64,000 nt of DNA from Microbacterium maritypicum MF109 (GTDB lineage: Bacteria > Actinomycetota > Actinomycetes > Actinomycetales > Microbacteriaceae): contig NZ_ATAO01000206.1 in assembly GCF_000455825.1 (NCBI RefSeq), forward strand, positions 372,001 through 436,000. The letters are read 5' to 3'. Each line of letters starts with the position of its first letter. Position 1 is the first letter of the stretch. The notes under the pieces were generated by a model. It did no database searches, had not been told where the DNA came from, and saw nothing but the letters and a program-made list of their open reading frames with translations. A program made the translations under genes and the position numbers. Shown here piece after piece: positions 1 to 8,333 of this stretch.

Positions 1-281
1 CGATCGTCGCCTACGAGTACAACCTCGCCGGGAACGGCAAGAGCGAGATCATCGGAACGGGTGGTCTCGTGAAGGTCGTCCGCCTCAAAGACGGCCCCGT
101 CATCGGTGTGCACCTGCTCGGCGACCGTGTCGGCGAGCTCATCACCGAGGGGCAGCTCGCCGTCGCCTGGGAGGCGCACCCGGAGGACATCGCTCCTCTG
201 ATCCACGCACACCCGACCCAGAGCGAGGCACTCGGCGAGGCCTTCCTCGCCCTGGCCGGCAAGCCCCTGCACGCCCTCTGA
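1..281 (+). CDS. lpdA: Dihydrolipoyl dehydrogenase (E3), C-terminal fragment
   Basis: Only the last ~93 residues are in the window; the reading frame is already open at base 3 and the start lies upstream. E3 reoxidises dihydrolipoyl groups on the E2 core of 2-oxoacid dehydrogenase complexes, using FAD and NAD+. The visible part is the C-terminal dimerisation domain. It carries the family's H-P-T-x-S-E active-site motif near the end (HAHPTQSEAL), where the His-Glu pair acts as acid/base across the dimer interface. The E2 gene follows 67 bp downstream on the same strand, the usual actinobacterial lpdA-E2 arrangement. The motif, length and neighbour make the identification firm. Confidence 0.95.
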   Translation, partial: IVAYEYNLAGNGKSEIIGTGGLVKVVRLKDGPVIGVHLLGDRVGELITEGQLAVAWEAHPEDIAPLIHAHPTQSEALGEAFLALAGKPLHAL

Positions 282-304
282 GCACCAACCGGTGCCCGAG
301 TCAC

Positions 305-310
305 TAAGCT
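305..310 (+). promoter_or_regulatory. Candidate -10 hexamer of an E2 promoter
   Basis: TAAGCT lies in the 67-bp gap between lpdA and the E2 gene, 38 bp before the E2 ATG. A purine-rich ribosome site (GAAGGAG) lies 9-15 nt before that ATG. This would give E2 its own transcript besides read-through from lpdA. No convincing -35 was recognised. Confidence 0.4.
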
Positions 311-348
311 AGACAAGCGTCATACAACTTCCTGAAGGAGACTCAGTC

Positions 349-2088
349 ATGAGCACATCCGTCGTCCTCCCCGCTCTCGGCGAGAGCGTCACAGAGGGTA
401 CGGTCACCCGCTGGCTCAAGCAGGTGGGAGACACCGTGCAGGCGGACGAGGGCCTGCTCGAGATCTCGACCGACAAGGTCGACACCGAGATCCCCTCCCC
501 CGTCAGCGGCGTGATCGAGGAGATCCTCGTGGCCGAGGACGAGACCGTCGAGGTCGGCGCGCTCCTCGCGCGCATCGGCGATGGCAGCGCCGCGGCTCCG
601 GCCGCAGATGCTCCCGCCGCCGCCGCACCCGCTGCGGAAGAAGCGCCAGCCGAGGCATCTCCCGCTGCCGAAGAGACCCCGGCTGCAGAGGCTCCGACCC
701 CCGCCGCAGAAGCACCGGCGCCCGCCGCTGAGTCCGCACCCGCCGCACCCGCCGGCGATGCGACAGACATCGTGCTTCCCGAACTGGGCGAGAGCGTCAC
801 CGAGGGAACCGTCACCCGCTGGCTGAAGCAGGTCGGCGACACCATCGCCGTCGACGAGGCCCTTCTGGAGATCTCCACCGACAAGGTCGACACCGAGATC
901 CCGTCGCCGGTCGCCGGCGTACTGCAGGAGATCGTGGCCGGCGAGGACGAGACCGTCGCCGTCGGCGCTGTGCTCGCACGTGTCGGTTCCGGAGCAGCGC
1001 CCGCTTCCGAGGCACCTGCTGCTCCGGCACCCGCTGCTGCTCCGGCACCTGCCGCTGCACCCGCCGCTGCTGCTCCGGCGCCTGCCGCTGCTTCGGCGCC
1101 TGCCGCTGCACCGGCCCCTGCCGCTGCTCCTGCTCCGGCGCCTGCCGCCGCTCAGCCCGCATCGAAGCTCGCGCTCCCCACCGAGAGCGACAACCTCTAT
1201 GTAACCCCGCTCGTACGCCGACTGGCGTCGCAGCAGGGCGTGGATCTGGCTTCCGTCACCGGAACCGGTGTGGGCGGTCGCATCCGCAAGGAAGACGTGC
1301 TGAAGGCTGCGGAGACCGCGAAGTCGGCACCCGCTGCGGCAGCGGCGGCCCCTGCTCCGCTCGAGGTCTCGCCTCTTCGTGGGACGACCCAGCCGATGTC
1401 GCGTCTGCGCAAGGTCCTCGCCAAGCGCGCTGTCGAGTCGATGCAGCAGACGGCACAGCTGACCACGGTCGTCGAGGTCGATGTCACGGCCCTCGCCGAC
1501 TACCGCGACAGCGTGAAGGCGTCGTTCCTCGAGAAGACGGGCGACAAGCTCTCCTTCCTGCCGTTCTTCGCTCTCGCCACGGCCGAGGCCCTGCAGGCGT
1601 TCCCGATCGTCAACGCGACGGTCGACGGTGAGAACATTGTCTACCCGGCCAGCGAGAACGTCTCGATCGCGGTCGACACCGAGCGGGGCCTGCTGACGCC
1701 GGTACTGCGTGACGCGGCGTCGAAGAACATCGCCCAGATCGCCCACGAGATCGCCGATCTTGCGGCACGGACCCGCGACAACAAGCTGAAGCCCGACGAG
1801 CTGGCCGGTGGAACGTTCACGCTGACCAACACCGGTTCGCGTGGTGCCCTGTTCGACACGCCGGTCGTGTTCTTGCCGCAGTCGGCGATCCTGGGCACCG
1901 GAACGGTCGTCAAGCGTCCGGGTCTCGTGAAGGTCGGAGGCACCGACGCGATCGCTGTCCGGTCGTACGTGTACCTCGCTCTCTCCTATGACCACCGCAT
2001 CATCGACGGTGCAGACGCCGCCCGCTTCCTGGGCGCCGTGAAGGCGCGACTCGAGTCGGCACAGTTCGCCGCTCAGCTCGGCGCCTGA
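349..2088 (+). CDS. sucB: Dihydrolipoamide acyltransferase (E2) with two lipoyl domains
   Basis: 579 residues. Two near-identical lipoyl domains come first (about 1-80 and 138-215), each with a D-K-V/T-D lipoylation loop (Lys43 and Lys179). They are joined by Ala/Pro-rich swinging linkers (about 81-135 and 216-275). A peripheral-subunit-binding domain follows (about 283-322), then the catalytic acyltransferase domain (about 340-579) with the active-site motif D-H-R-x-x-D-G (His549). The sequence is of the type annotated SucB_Actino. In actinobacteria this protein is the shared E2 that serves pyruvate dehydrogenase, while the 2-oxoglutarate enzyme has its own fused E2-like domain. That fits the presence of aceE at 30.6 kb in this window, so the symbol sucB reflects annotation habit more than substrate. 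Confidence 0.93.
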   Translation: MSTSVVLPALGESVTEGTVTRWLKQVGDTVQADEGLLEISTDKVDTEIPSPVSGVIEEILVAEDETVEVGALLARIGDGSAAAPAADAPAAAAPAAEEAPAEASPAAEETPAAEAPTPAAEAPAPAAESAPAAPAGDATDIVLPELGESVTEGTVTRWLKQVGDTIAVDEALLEISTDKVDTEIPSPVAGVLQEIVAGEDETVAVGAVLARVGSGAAPASEAPAAPAPAAAPAPAAAPAAAAPAPAAASAPAAAPAPAAAPAPAPAAAQPASKLALPTESDNLYVTPLVRRLASQQGVDLASVTGTGVGGRIRKEDVLKAAETAKSAPAAAAAAPAPLEVSPLRGTTQPMSRLRKVLAKRAVESMQQTAQLTTVVEVDVTALADYRDSVKASFLEKTGDKLSFLPFFALATAEALQAFPIVNATVDGENIVYPASENVSIAVDTERGLLTPVLRDAASKNIAQIAHEIADLAARTRDNKLKPDELAGGTFTLTNTGSRGALFDTPVVFLPQSAILGTGTVVKRPGLVKVGGTDAIAVRSYVYLALSYDHRIIDGADAARFLGAVKARLESAQFAAQLGA

Positions 2089-2099
2089 CGGGCGAAGAG

Positions 2100-3596
2100 T
2101 CATCCTGGCTGGTCCGCGACGTCGTAGACGTCGCGGACCAGCCATTTCTCTCCTGTGCGGATGAGCACGACGATCGTCTGATCCGAACTCTCGTCTTCCT
2201 CCCCGCCCTCTTCCCCCTCCGCGCCTCCCTCCCGACCTGCCGATGCGAGGCGCACCACCGCGACGTCGCCGTATTCATCCACCAGTTCCGCGGCCGAGGG
2301 CGGCAGCCCGTCGAGGGCCTTCATCACTCGCGCGGCGTCGCCGGACACCGCGTCTGCGCACGAGGTGTCTCCCGCGGCCCGACAATCCGCGATCGCGCGG
2401 AGGAGCGATGAGGCTGCCGCCACGGGATCGATGCCCGCGGCGGACTCCTCGGGCTCTGAGTCCTCAGGGTCGGAGTCCTCGCTCTCTTCCGGGGCACCGA
2501 TCACGGAAGGCGAGGCCGCCGGAGACGCATCGTCGGGCGACGACGATGCCCGCGCCTGACCACTGCCACCAGACAGGTCAGCGCCCTTACCCGACGCTTC
2601 TCCCTCCGGCAGCAGCAGTCCGCCGGCAAGCACAAGCGCCGCAGCCGCGCCCGCGACGAGCAGGGAACGTCGACGCAGCTTCCCGGTCTCAGCGGATCGC
2701 CCACGGCGTACGCTCTGGCGACCGGTTCGCGAAGCCTGCGTTCCTCTCATGCGATCCACACGCGCAAGAACCTCGCCGATCGATGAGCGCATCGCATCGC
2801 CGATCGCCTCCCGCGCGCGGCTTCCGCGACGCGACCCCCTACTCGGAGTCCGGTCCGCGCGCAGACGTCGCCCCCCTTCGTGAAGGCCAGAGACGTGCGG
2901 AACGACGGCACGGGCGACGTCCCGCGCTCGTTCCGCAGCATGGATCTCGCGTTCGAGCGGCTGCGGCGCGGCGACGTCGAGCATCGACTGCTCCCACGCC
3001 TCGGTGAGCCTGCGGGGCAGACGCGGCTGGGCGATGACCTTCCGCAGGGCCTCCTCGATCGCACCGGTCGCGCGTCTGAGCACTTTGTCCGAACTGCGCT
3101 CCGCCAGCTGTTCCAGGATCTCCACGGTCCCCGCCCTCGCGTCCGTGCCGTCCCCCAGCACGAACACCGGTCGCCCGCCATCCGTCAGCCACCATGCCCC
3201 GGTGCGCATGCCGTCGATGCCCTCTCCCAACTCGTCGAGTCCCCGCAGGAGACTGACGACGAGAGTGGTGGTTTCGCCCGGCGTGATGCCCCCTCCTCCC
3301 ACCGAACGGCGGCCCAGGAAGCTGCTCACACGCTCCGTGCACCACGAAAGCAACACGTCGTGCCCTCCCTGGCGCCGGACGACATCGATCGGCGCAGCGA
3401 TGTGTTCGGCGCCGGAGAAACCCCATCCCACCCACCCGCCGAGCGCCGCCGCGTCTACTCTCACGGCGACGCCGTCCCCGTTCGTGACGAGAGTGCCGGG
3501 GAAGGGCCCCTCCGTCGCATCGAGCGTTCTCACCACGCGATGCGCGCCCGGTACGAGCGGCCCGCCCCGGCCGTCGTCGATCGCGATGTCTTCCAT
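2100..3596 (-). CDS. Uncharacterised single-pass membrane protein
   Basis: 498 residues, family not recognised. The ATG is preceded by a GGAG ribosome site. Residues 1-210 are a soluble, probably cytoplasmic domain. Residues ~210-320 are basic and Arg-rich. One hydrophobic segment (about 324-345, LLVAGAAAALVLAGGLLLP) would cross the membrane. An acidic, Ser/Pro-rich linker follows (about 346-395, with repeats of S-E-D-S-D-P-E), then an external domain of ~100 residues ending in I-R-T-G-E-K-W-L-V-R-D. That ending resembles small ligand-sensing or SnoaL/DUF4878-like folds, but I cannot assign it. It is convergent with the E2 gene, and the E2 terminator lies inside its 3' end. A sensory or envelope role is only a guess from the topology. 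Confidence 0.7.
   Translation of the reverse strand: MEDIAIDDGRGGPLVPGAHRVVRTLDATEGPFPGTLVTNGDGVAVRVDAAALGGWVGWGFSGAEHIAAPIDVVRRQGGHDVLLSWCTERVSSFLGRRSVGGGGITPGETTTLVVSLLRGLDELGEGIDGMRTGAWWLTDGGRPVFVLGDGTDARAGTVEILEQLAERSSDKVLRRATGAIEEALRKVIAQPRLPRRLTEAWEQSMLDVAAPQPLEREIHAAERARDVARAVVPHVSGLHEGGRRLRADRTPSRGSRRGSRAREAIGDAMRSSIGEVLARVDRMRGTQASRTGRQSVRRGRSAETGKLRRRSLLVAGAAAALVLAGGLLLPEGEASGKGADLSGGSGQARASSSPDDASPAASPSVIGAPEESEDSDPEDSEPEESAAGIDPVAAASSLLRAIADCRAAGDTSCADAVSGDAARVMKALDGLPPSAAELVDEYGDVAVVRLASAGREGGAEGEEGGEEDESSDQTIVVLIRTGEKWLVRDVYDVADQPG
2106..2144 (+). terminator. Rho-independent terminator of the E2 gene, inside the 3' end of the convergent gene
   Basis: A perfect 18-bp stem (arms 2106-2123 and 2127-2144) with a 3-nt loop is followed by TTTCTCTCC. 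It starts 18 nt after the E2 stop. The whole hairpin is also the last codons of the minus-strand gene ending at 2100, so its symmetry shows up in that protein as a V-R-D-V-Y-D-V-A-D-Q tail. Confidence 0.8.
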
Positions 3597-3757
3597 TGCT
3601 CCATCACAGCGCAGACCTCAGCCCGATCCCGGTGCCCGGGGATGATCGCGACGGATTCCGCCGAATCCTCTGATGTGCAGGAGTGGTGGCGCCGGTCCCC
3701 TCCGCTTCGCGCGAACGCCGACATCAGGAGGCTCCGGGACTCGGTAGGCTGGTCCTC

Positions 3758-4468
3758 ATGGCAAAGCGTGCTCCTGAACCCGAAAAGCGTCCTGGGTTCT
3801 TCTCCCAGATCAAGTCCCTCTTCCGGTTCACACGTGAGGCATACTCCTGGTTGCCGTGGGCGCAGGCTGCCATCCTCATCGGCGGCGTGCTGCTCGGCCT
3901 CGTCGCCGGCTATCTCATCCCGCCCTTCCAGATCTGGACGCTCGTCCTCTGGGGGATCACCGGTCTCATGCTCGGCATCCTCGGTGCCCTGTTCCTGATG
4001 ACGCGCCTCTCGACCTCCGCCATGTACAGCAAGATCGACGGCATGCCCGGCGCCACCGGACACGTGCTCAGCACGAGCCTCGGGCGCAGCTGGCAGGCAT
4101 CCGAGACTCCCGTCGGCATCAACCCGAAGACCCAGGAGGCTGTGTACCGCACCATCGGGCGCGGAGGCATCGTCATCGTCGGTGAAGGTGCACGCGGCCG
4201 ATTGACGCGTCTCGTCAACGAGGAGCGCAGCAAGGCACAGCGTGTCGCGCACGGCGTCCCGGTCACCGTCCTCTACGTCGGTCACGGCGACGACGAGGTG
4301 GCGATCGCCGATCTCTCGAAGACGATCAAGAAGCTCCCGAAGGCGATCGACAAGGCCACGATGGCCGCCGTCATCCGCCGCGTGGACTCCGTCTCCCAGT
4401 CGCTGTCATCGCTGCCGATCCCGAAGGGCATCGACCCGACCAAGGTGCGCTCCCAGCGTCCTCGTTGA
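3758..4468 (+). CDS. DUF4191 family membrane protein
   Basis: 236 residues. The protein opens with a basic stretch (MAKRAPEPEKRPGFF), then two closely spaced transmembrane helices (about 33-55 and 62-85), then a soluble domain to the C-terminus. This matches the actinobacterial DUF4191 family, conserved and usually near lipoate or glutamine-synthetase genes; its function is unknown. The start is ATG 3758. A -10 hexamer TAGGCT (3745-3750) ends 7 nt before it and there is no ribosome site, so the message is probably leaderless. An upstream in-frame ATG at 3683 is less likely because it lies on the wrong side of that hexamer. Confidence 0.88.
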   Translation: MAKRAPEPEKRPGFFSQIKSLFRFTREAYSWLPWAQAAILIGGVLLGLVAGYLIPPFQIWTLVLWGITGLMLGILGALFLMTRLSTSAMYSKIDGMPGATGHVLSTSLGRSWQASETPVGINPKTQEAVYRTIGRGGIVIVGEGARGRLTRLVNEERSKAQRVAHGVPVTVLYVGHGDDEVAIADLSKTIKKLPKAIDKATMAAVIRRVDSVSQSLSSLPIPKGIDPTKVRSQRPR

Positions 4469-4490
4469 CTCTCCGCACCTCAGAAGCACC

Positions 4491-4526
4491 GAGCGCGGCC
4501 ATCCTCCTGCGAGGGTGGCCGCGCTC
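4491..4526 (+). terminator. Terminator after the DUF4191 gene
   Basis: A 16-bp stem with one G-T pair (arms 4491-4506 and 4511-4526) and a CTGC loop is followed by TCTTTC. It begins 22 nt after the stop. The convergent ligase gene ends at 4531, so it may serve both directions. Confidence 0.75.
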
Positions 4527-4530
4527 TCTT

Positions 4531-5718
4531 TCACTCGGAGAGAGGCTGTCGCGGCAGCCTGCGGACTTTGGCGCGCCGACGACGACGCTCAGGAACCATG
4601 GAGCGCATCTCGTCGAGCTTGCCGAAGCAGAACAGCCGGTCATCGGCTTCCAGGACGACGTGCTTGCGCGGGTTGGGAATGACACTGACTCCTCGGTGCA
4701 GCGTGAGGACCGTGATGTCGCGTTCCCAGAGCCCGGCCTCCCCCAGGGTCTTCCCGACGAGGTCGACCGCGCCGTGGACCATCAGCTCGGCGACGCCATA
4801 GCCCGTCGAGACGGTGAGACGCTGACGCACGTCGATCTCGGGGAAGGCGACCTGACCGGCGATGTAGTCGATGATGGCGCCGGCGACGTCGAGCTTGGTG
4901 GCCGTCTCGATGCCCTGCAGCCCGGGTGAGGAGTTGACCTCCATGACGAGCGGGCCGTCGTCCCCCTCGAGCATGTCGACACCGGCCACACGCAGGCCCA
5001 TGATCTGGGCCGAGCGCACGGCCGCACGCTCATAGACCGGATCGAGCTCGATGGCCTCGACCGATCCGCCACGGTGCACGTTGGATCGGAACTCGTCACC
5101 GGCCGCCGATCGTCGCATCGCCGCGACGACACGGTCACCGACGACCAGCGCCCGGATGTCGCGACCGCGGCTCTCCGAGATGAACTTCTGGATGAGCACG
5201 TTCTGCTTGGTGGAGTGCAGGGTCTCGATGATGGCCTCGGCGACCTTCACCTGAGGGGCGAGGATGACCCCGATCCCCTGTGTGCCTTCCAGGAGCTTGA
5301 TCACGACCGGAGCCCCGCCCACGCGTTCGATCGCCGGACGGACGTCGGCGCGGTTGCGCACGAACGCGGTCGGCGGCATCGCGATGTTGTGGCGCGAGAG
5401 GATCTGGTTCGCTCGCAGCTTGTCACGTGCGCTCGAGATCCCGTTCGCCGTGTTCGGCGTGTAGACGTCCATCTGCTCGAACTGGCGCACGACGGCCGTG
5501 CCGAAGTACGTGATCGAGTTCCCGATGCGCGGGAGGATCGCGTCGTAGTCGCTGAGCTGGCGACCCCGGTAATGCAGGTCCGGTTCCTCGGCGGTGAGAT
5601 CGATCGCGAAGCGCAGAGTGTTGAGCACCTTGACGTTGTGTCCGCGTTGAAGCGCGGCTGCACGCAGCCGCTGGGTGGAGTACGCCTGCGGCGCGCGGGA
5701 GAGCACTGCGATCTTCAC
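4531..5718 (-). CDS. rimK: RimK-family ATP-grasp ligase with C-terminal RCK_C-like domain
   Basis: 395 residues. The N-terminal ~95 residues form a RimK pre-ATP-grasp domain (MKIAVLSRAP, PRIGNSITYFG). The ATP-grasp domain (about 95-285) shows the glycine-rich loop K-L-L-E-G-T-Q-G-I-G-V, R-D-I-R-A-L-V-V-G and the metal-binding end E-V-N-S-S-P-G-L. RimK adds glutamate residues to ribosomal protein S6 in Escherichia coli, but the substrate here cannot be told. From ~296 to ~378 there is an extra domain (G-K-T-L-G-E-A-G-L-W-E-R-D...) that looks like the TrkA-C/RCK_C ligand-binding fold, not present in E. coli RimK. The start is GTG 5718, with AGGA 9-12 nt upstream. It is divergent, by only 20 bp, from a RimB-like protease gene. 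Confidence 0.88.
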   Translation of the reverse strand: MKIAVLSRAPQAYSTQRLRAAALQRGHNVKVLNTLRFAIDLTAEEPDLHYRGRQLSDYDAILPRIGNSITYFGTAVVRQFEQMDVYTPNTANGISSARDKLRANQILSRHNIAMPPTAFVRNRADVRPAIERVGGAPVVIKLLEGTQGIGVILAPQVKVAEAIIETLHSTKQNVLIQKFISESRGRDIRALVVGDRVVAAMRRSAAGDEFRSNVHRGGSVEAIELDPVYERAAVRSAQIMGLRVAGVDMLEGDDGPLVMEVNSSPGLQGIETATKLDVAGAIIDYIAGQVAFPEIDVRQRLTVSTGYGVAELMVHGAVDLVGKTLGEAGLWERDITVLTLHRGVSVIPNPRKHVVLEADDRLFCFGKLDEMRSMVPERRRRRAKVRRLPRQPLSE

Positions 5719-5738
5719 GGGGGATTTTTCCTGCCAGG

Positions 5739-6230
5739 ATGTATCAGGTGAGTAGGACTACCCCCCATTCAAACACCCTTACGGGGTGGCGAGAATGGGT
5801 GAGCCTGCCCGATCTCGGAGTGGACTGGCTGAAGGCCAAGATCGACACGGGTGCGCGCACGTCGTCTCTGCATGCTTTCGACATCGTGGAGTTCGAACAG
5901 GACGAACAGCCGTGGGTGCGGTTCAAAGTCAAGCCCTGGCAGGACAGCCAGGAGGACGCGGTCGTCGTCGAATGCCCGATCCATGATCGTCGTGCGGTGC
6001 GGAGCTCGTCCGGGCACGCCCAGGAACGCCTCGTGGTCGAGCTGCTGATCCGGCTGGTGGACCGCGAGGTGCTGGCTGAGGTCACCCTGAGCAACCGCGA
6101 CGAGATGGGCTTCCGGATGCTCATCGGCCGGGAGGCGCTGCGCCGCGGCTACGTGGTCGACCCCGCCCGCTCGTTCCTCGGCGGACGAGCCCCGCGCGAA
6201 GCACGTCGACGCAACCGCGGGCGAGACTGA
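5739..6230 (+). CDS. RimB-like retropepsin-fold protease (Pfam Zn_protease family)
   Basis: 163 residues, one domain. The family hallmark G-W-R-E-W-V-S-L-P is followed by the aspartic-protease triad K-I-D-T-G-A-R-T-S (about 33-41) and, near the end, M-L-I-G-R-E-A-L. The family was first named ATP-dependent zinc protease but has a retropepsin-like fold. In pseudomonads RimB removes or regulates glutamate tails added by RimK. The ligase gene is divergent 20 bp away here, which supports the pair acting on the same modification. ATG 5739 is used; a GTG three codons later (5748) is an alternative start. Confidence 0.82.
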   Translation: MYQVSRTTPHSNTLTGWREWVSLPDLGVDWLKAKIDTGARTSSLHAFDIVEFEQDEQPWVRFKVKPWQDSQEDAVVVECPIHDRRAVRSSSGHAQERLVVELLIRLVDREVLAEVTLSNRDEMGFRMLIGREALRRGYVVDPARSFLGGRAPREARRRNRGRD

Positions 6231-6247
6231 CGGCAGCCCGCCGCAGG

Positions 6248-6676
6248 TCAGGTGCGGATCAGAACCGTGCCGACGGCCTTGTCGTGGAGACCGCGCTGAT
6301 CGGCATCCCAGATCACCGCAGGCACGACGACCACGAGCAGAAGCGTGCGGACGATCGGCCGCCACAGACCGACCCAGCTCCCGTCCATGCGAGCAAGACG
6401 CATGCCGAGGATACGGTGTCCCGGGCTGCCGCCGGCGGTCGGGATGAAGACGATCTGCAACACGGCGAACACCAGCATCGGAGCGAACTGGCTCAGGCCG
6501 GCTTCCGTCGGCAGTGCGAACTGGTTGAATCCGAGGAATCCGGTCGCGATGATCGTCGCCGCGGTGTAGTCGATCAGGAGCGCTCCGATACGGCGTCCGG
6601 GACGGGCGATGCTCCCGGAGCCGGATTCGGGGAGTCCGAGTCGTTCACCGGGGTACGTGTTCACAGCATCCGTCAC
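6248..6676 (-). CDS. RDD family membrane protein
   Basis: 142 residues with a cytoplasmic N-terminus, the R-P-G-R-R-I-G-A-L-L-I-D-Y motif that names the RDD family, and three hydrophobic segments (about 30-52, 65-85 and 103-122). RDD proteins next to glnA are typical of actinobacteria, but their role is unknown. The start is GTG 6676; TAGGCT followed by 6 nt precedes it on the minus strand, so a leaderless message is likely. It is divergent from glnA1 and shares the GlnR-box region, so it could be nitrogen-regulated too. Confidence 0.88.
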   Translation of the reverse strand: MTDAVNTYPGERLGLPESGSGSIARPGRRIGALLIDYTAATIIATGFLGFNQFALPTEAGLSQFAPMLVFAVLQIVFIPTAGGSPGHRILGMRLARMDGSWVGLWRPIVRTLLLVVVVPAVIWDADQRGLHDKAVGTVLIRT

Positions 6677-6724
6677 TCCCCCAGCCTACCGAGCGCGAAA
6701 TGCCGCTCTGACGCCCTCGCGCCT

Positions 6725-6762
6725 GTAACACGCCCGAAACAAAGCGGATACCGTAGAGAAAT
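6725..6762 (+). promoter_or_regulatory. GlnR-type tandem operator upstream of glnA1
   Basis: Four 5-bp half-sites are evenly spaced by 6 bp: GTAAC (6725), GAAAC (6736), GATAC (6747) and GAAAT (6758). Actinobacterial GlnR recognises GTnAC-n6-GAAAC units, often in tandem; the first unit here is an exact match and the second is close. The box lies 62 bp before the glnA1 start. TACCGT at 6750-6755 may be the -10, which would put the second unit over the promoter core. The spacing and order make chance unlikely. Confidence 0.8.
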
Positions 6763-6823
6763 CCCCCGTCCGTACTCTGCAGAGTGGCCGTGAAGCCATC
6801 GATCCGCATTACAGGAGTCGTAC

Positions 6824-8248
6824 ATGTTCAAAGATTCGTCCGAGGTACTGAGCTACATCAAGGAGAACGACGTCAAGTTCCTTGACATCCGTTTCACCGA
6901 TCTCCCGGGTGTTCAGCAGCACTTCAACATTCCTGCATCGACGGTCGACGAGGCTTTCTTCACCGACGGCCAGCTGTTCGACGGCTCGTCGATCCGCGGC
7001 TTCGCGAGCATCCACGAGTCCGACATGCAGCTCATCCCCGACGTCACGACGGCGTACGTCGACCCGTTCCGCGAGGCGAGCACGCTCGTCATGCTGTTCG
7101 ACATCTACAACCCGCGCACCGGCGAGATCTACTCGAAGGACCCGCGTCAGGTCGCCAAGAAGGCCGAGAAGTACCTGACCTCGACCGGCATCGCCGACAC
7201 CGCCTTCTTCGCCCCCGAGGCCGAGTTCTACATCTTCGACGACGTCCGCTACAACGTCACGTCCAACTCCAGCTTCTACAGCGTCGACTCGGAAGAGGGC
7301 GCCTGGAACACCGGTCGCGAGGAAGAGGGCGGAAACCTCGGCAACAAGACCCCGTACAAGGGTGGGTACTTCCCGGTCAGCCCGGTCGACAAGACAGCCG
7401 ACCTGCGTGATGACATCACCCTCAAGCTGATCGACGCCGGGTTCATCCTCGAGCGCTCGCACCACGAGGTCGGCACCGGCGGCCAGCAGGAGATCAACTA
7501 CCGCTTCGACACGATGGTGCACGCGGCGGACGACATCCTCAAGTTCAAGTACATCGTCAAGAACACCGCCGAGGAGTGGGGCAAGGTCGCGACCTTCATG
7601 CCCAAGCCCCTCTACGGTGACAACGGCTCGGGCATGCACACCCACCAGTCGCTGTGGAGCGACGGCAAGCCGCTGTTCTACGACGAGGCCGGCTACGGTC
7701 AGCTCAGCGACATCGCGCGCTGGTACATCGGTGGCATCCTGGCGCACGCGCCGGCCCTGCTCGCCTTCACCAACCCGACCCTGAACAGCTACCACCGCCT
7801 GGTCAAGGGCTTCGAGGCTCCGGTGAACCTGGTCTACTCGGCCGGAAACCGCTCCGCCGCGATCCGCATCCCGATCACGGGCTCGAACCCCAAGGCAAAG
7901 CGCATCGAGTTCCGTGCCCCCGACGCCTCCGGCAACCCGTACCTCGCCTTCGCCGCGCAGCTGATGGCAGGACTCGACGGCATCAAGAACCGCATCGAGC
8001 CGCACGAGCCGGTCGACAAGGACCTCTACGAGCTTCCGCCCGAGGAGGCCAAGGACATCCCGCAGGTTCCGAACTCCCTGCTCGACTCGCTCGACGCGCT
8101 GGCGGCCGACCACCAGTTCCTCCTCGAGGGCGGCGTGTTCACCAAGGAGCTCATCGAGACCTGGATCTCCTACAAGTACGAGAACGAGATCCTGCCGATG
8201 GCGCAGCGTCCGCACCCGTTCGAGTACGAGCTGTACTTCGGCGTCTGA
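6824..8248 (+). CDS. glnA: Type I glutamine synthetase (GSI-beta)
   Basis: 474 residues, the normal length. The enzyme makes glutamine from glutamate, ammonia and ATP as a cytoplasmic dodecamer. Visible signatures are the N-terminal D-G-S-S-I-R-G-F loop, the catalytic H-H-E-V (about 211-214), the ATP-binding [14 protein letters not shown] segment and the adenylylation loop D-K-D-L-Y-E-L-P-P with Tyr402. The adenylylation Tyr implies control by GlnE, encoded at 13.2-16.2 kb. AGGAGT lies 8-13 nt before the ATG. A tandem GlnR-type box lies upstream and a strong terminator directly follows. Confidence 0.97.
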   Translation: MFKDSSEVLSYIKENDVKFLDIRFTDLPGVQQHFNIPASTVDEAFFTDGQLFDGSSIRGFASIHESDMQLIPDVTTAYVDPFREASTLVMLFDIYNPRTGEIYSKDPRQVAKKAEKYLTSTGIADTAFFAPEAEFYIFDDVRYNVTSNSSFYSVDSEEGAWNTGREEEGGNLGNKTPYKGGYFPVSPVDKTADLRDDITLKLIDAGFILERSHHEVGTGGQQEINYRFDTMVHAADDILKFKYIVKNTAEEWGKVATFMPKPLYGDNGSGMHTHQSLWSDGKPLFYDEAGYGQLSDIARWYIGGILAHAPALLAFTNPTLNSYHRLVKGFEAPVNLVYSAGNRSAAIRIPITGSNPKAKRIEFRAPDASGNPYLAFAAQLMAGLDGIKNRIEPHEPVDKDLYELPPEEAKDIPQVPNSLLDSLDALAADHQFLLEGGVFTKELIETWISYKYENEILPMAQRPHPFEYELYFGV

Positions 8249-8265
8249 CGACAGCGGAGCATCAC

Positions 8266-8303
8266 GAAGAGCCCGTCCCCGCTTCTGCGGGGACGGGCTC
8301 TTC
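8266..8303 (+). terminator. Rho-independent terminator of glnA
   Basis: A perfect 17-bp GC-rich stem (8266-8282 with 8287-8303) has a TTCT loop and starts 17 nt after the glnA stop. The 3' arm ends in CTCTTCT. It can also work on the minus strand for the convergent gene ending at 8334. Confidence 0.85.
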
Positions 8304-8333
8304 TGCGGTGGGGGTGGCGGCGCGGGGCCTCAC

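Noticed and set aside
309-2145. Long minus-strand open frames opposite the E2 gene
   Set aside because: They are Arg/Gly/Ser-rich shadows produced by the high GC content and the Ala/Pro repeats of the E2 linkers. The plus-strand frame has all E2 motifs.
6809-8215. 468-codon open frame on the minus strand over glnA1
   Set aside because: Composition (V/D/G/L/R-rich, no motif) is typical of an antisense shadow; glnA1 on the plus strand is certain.
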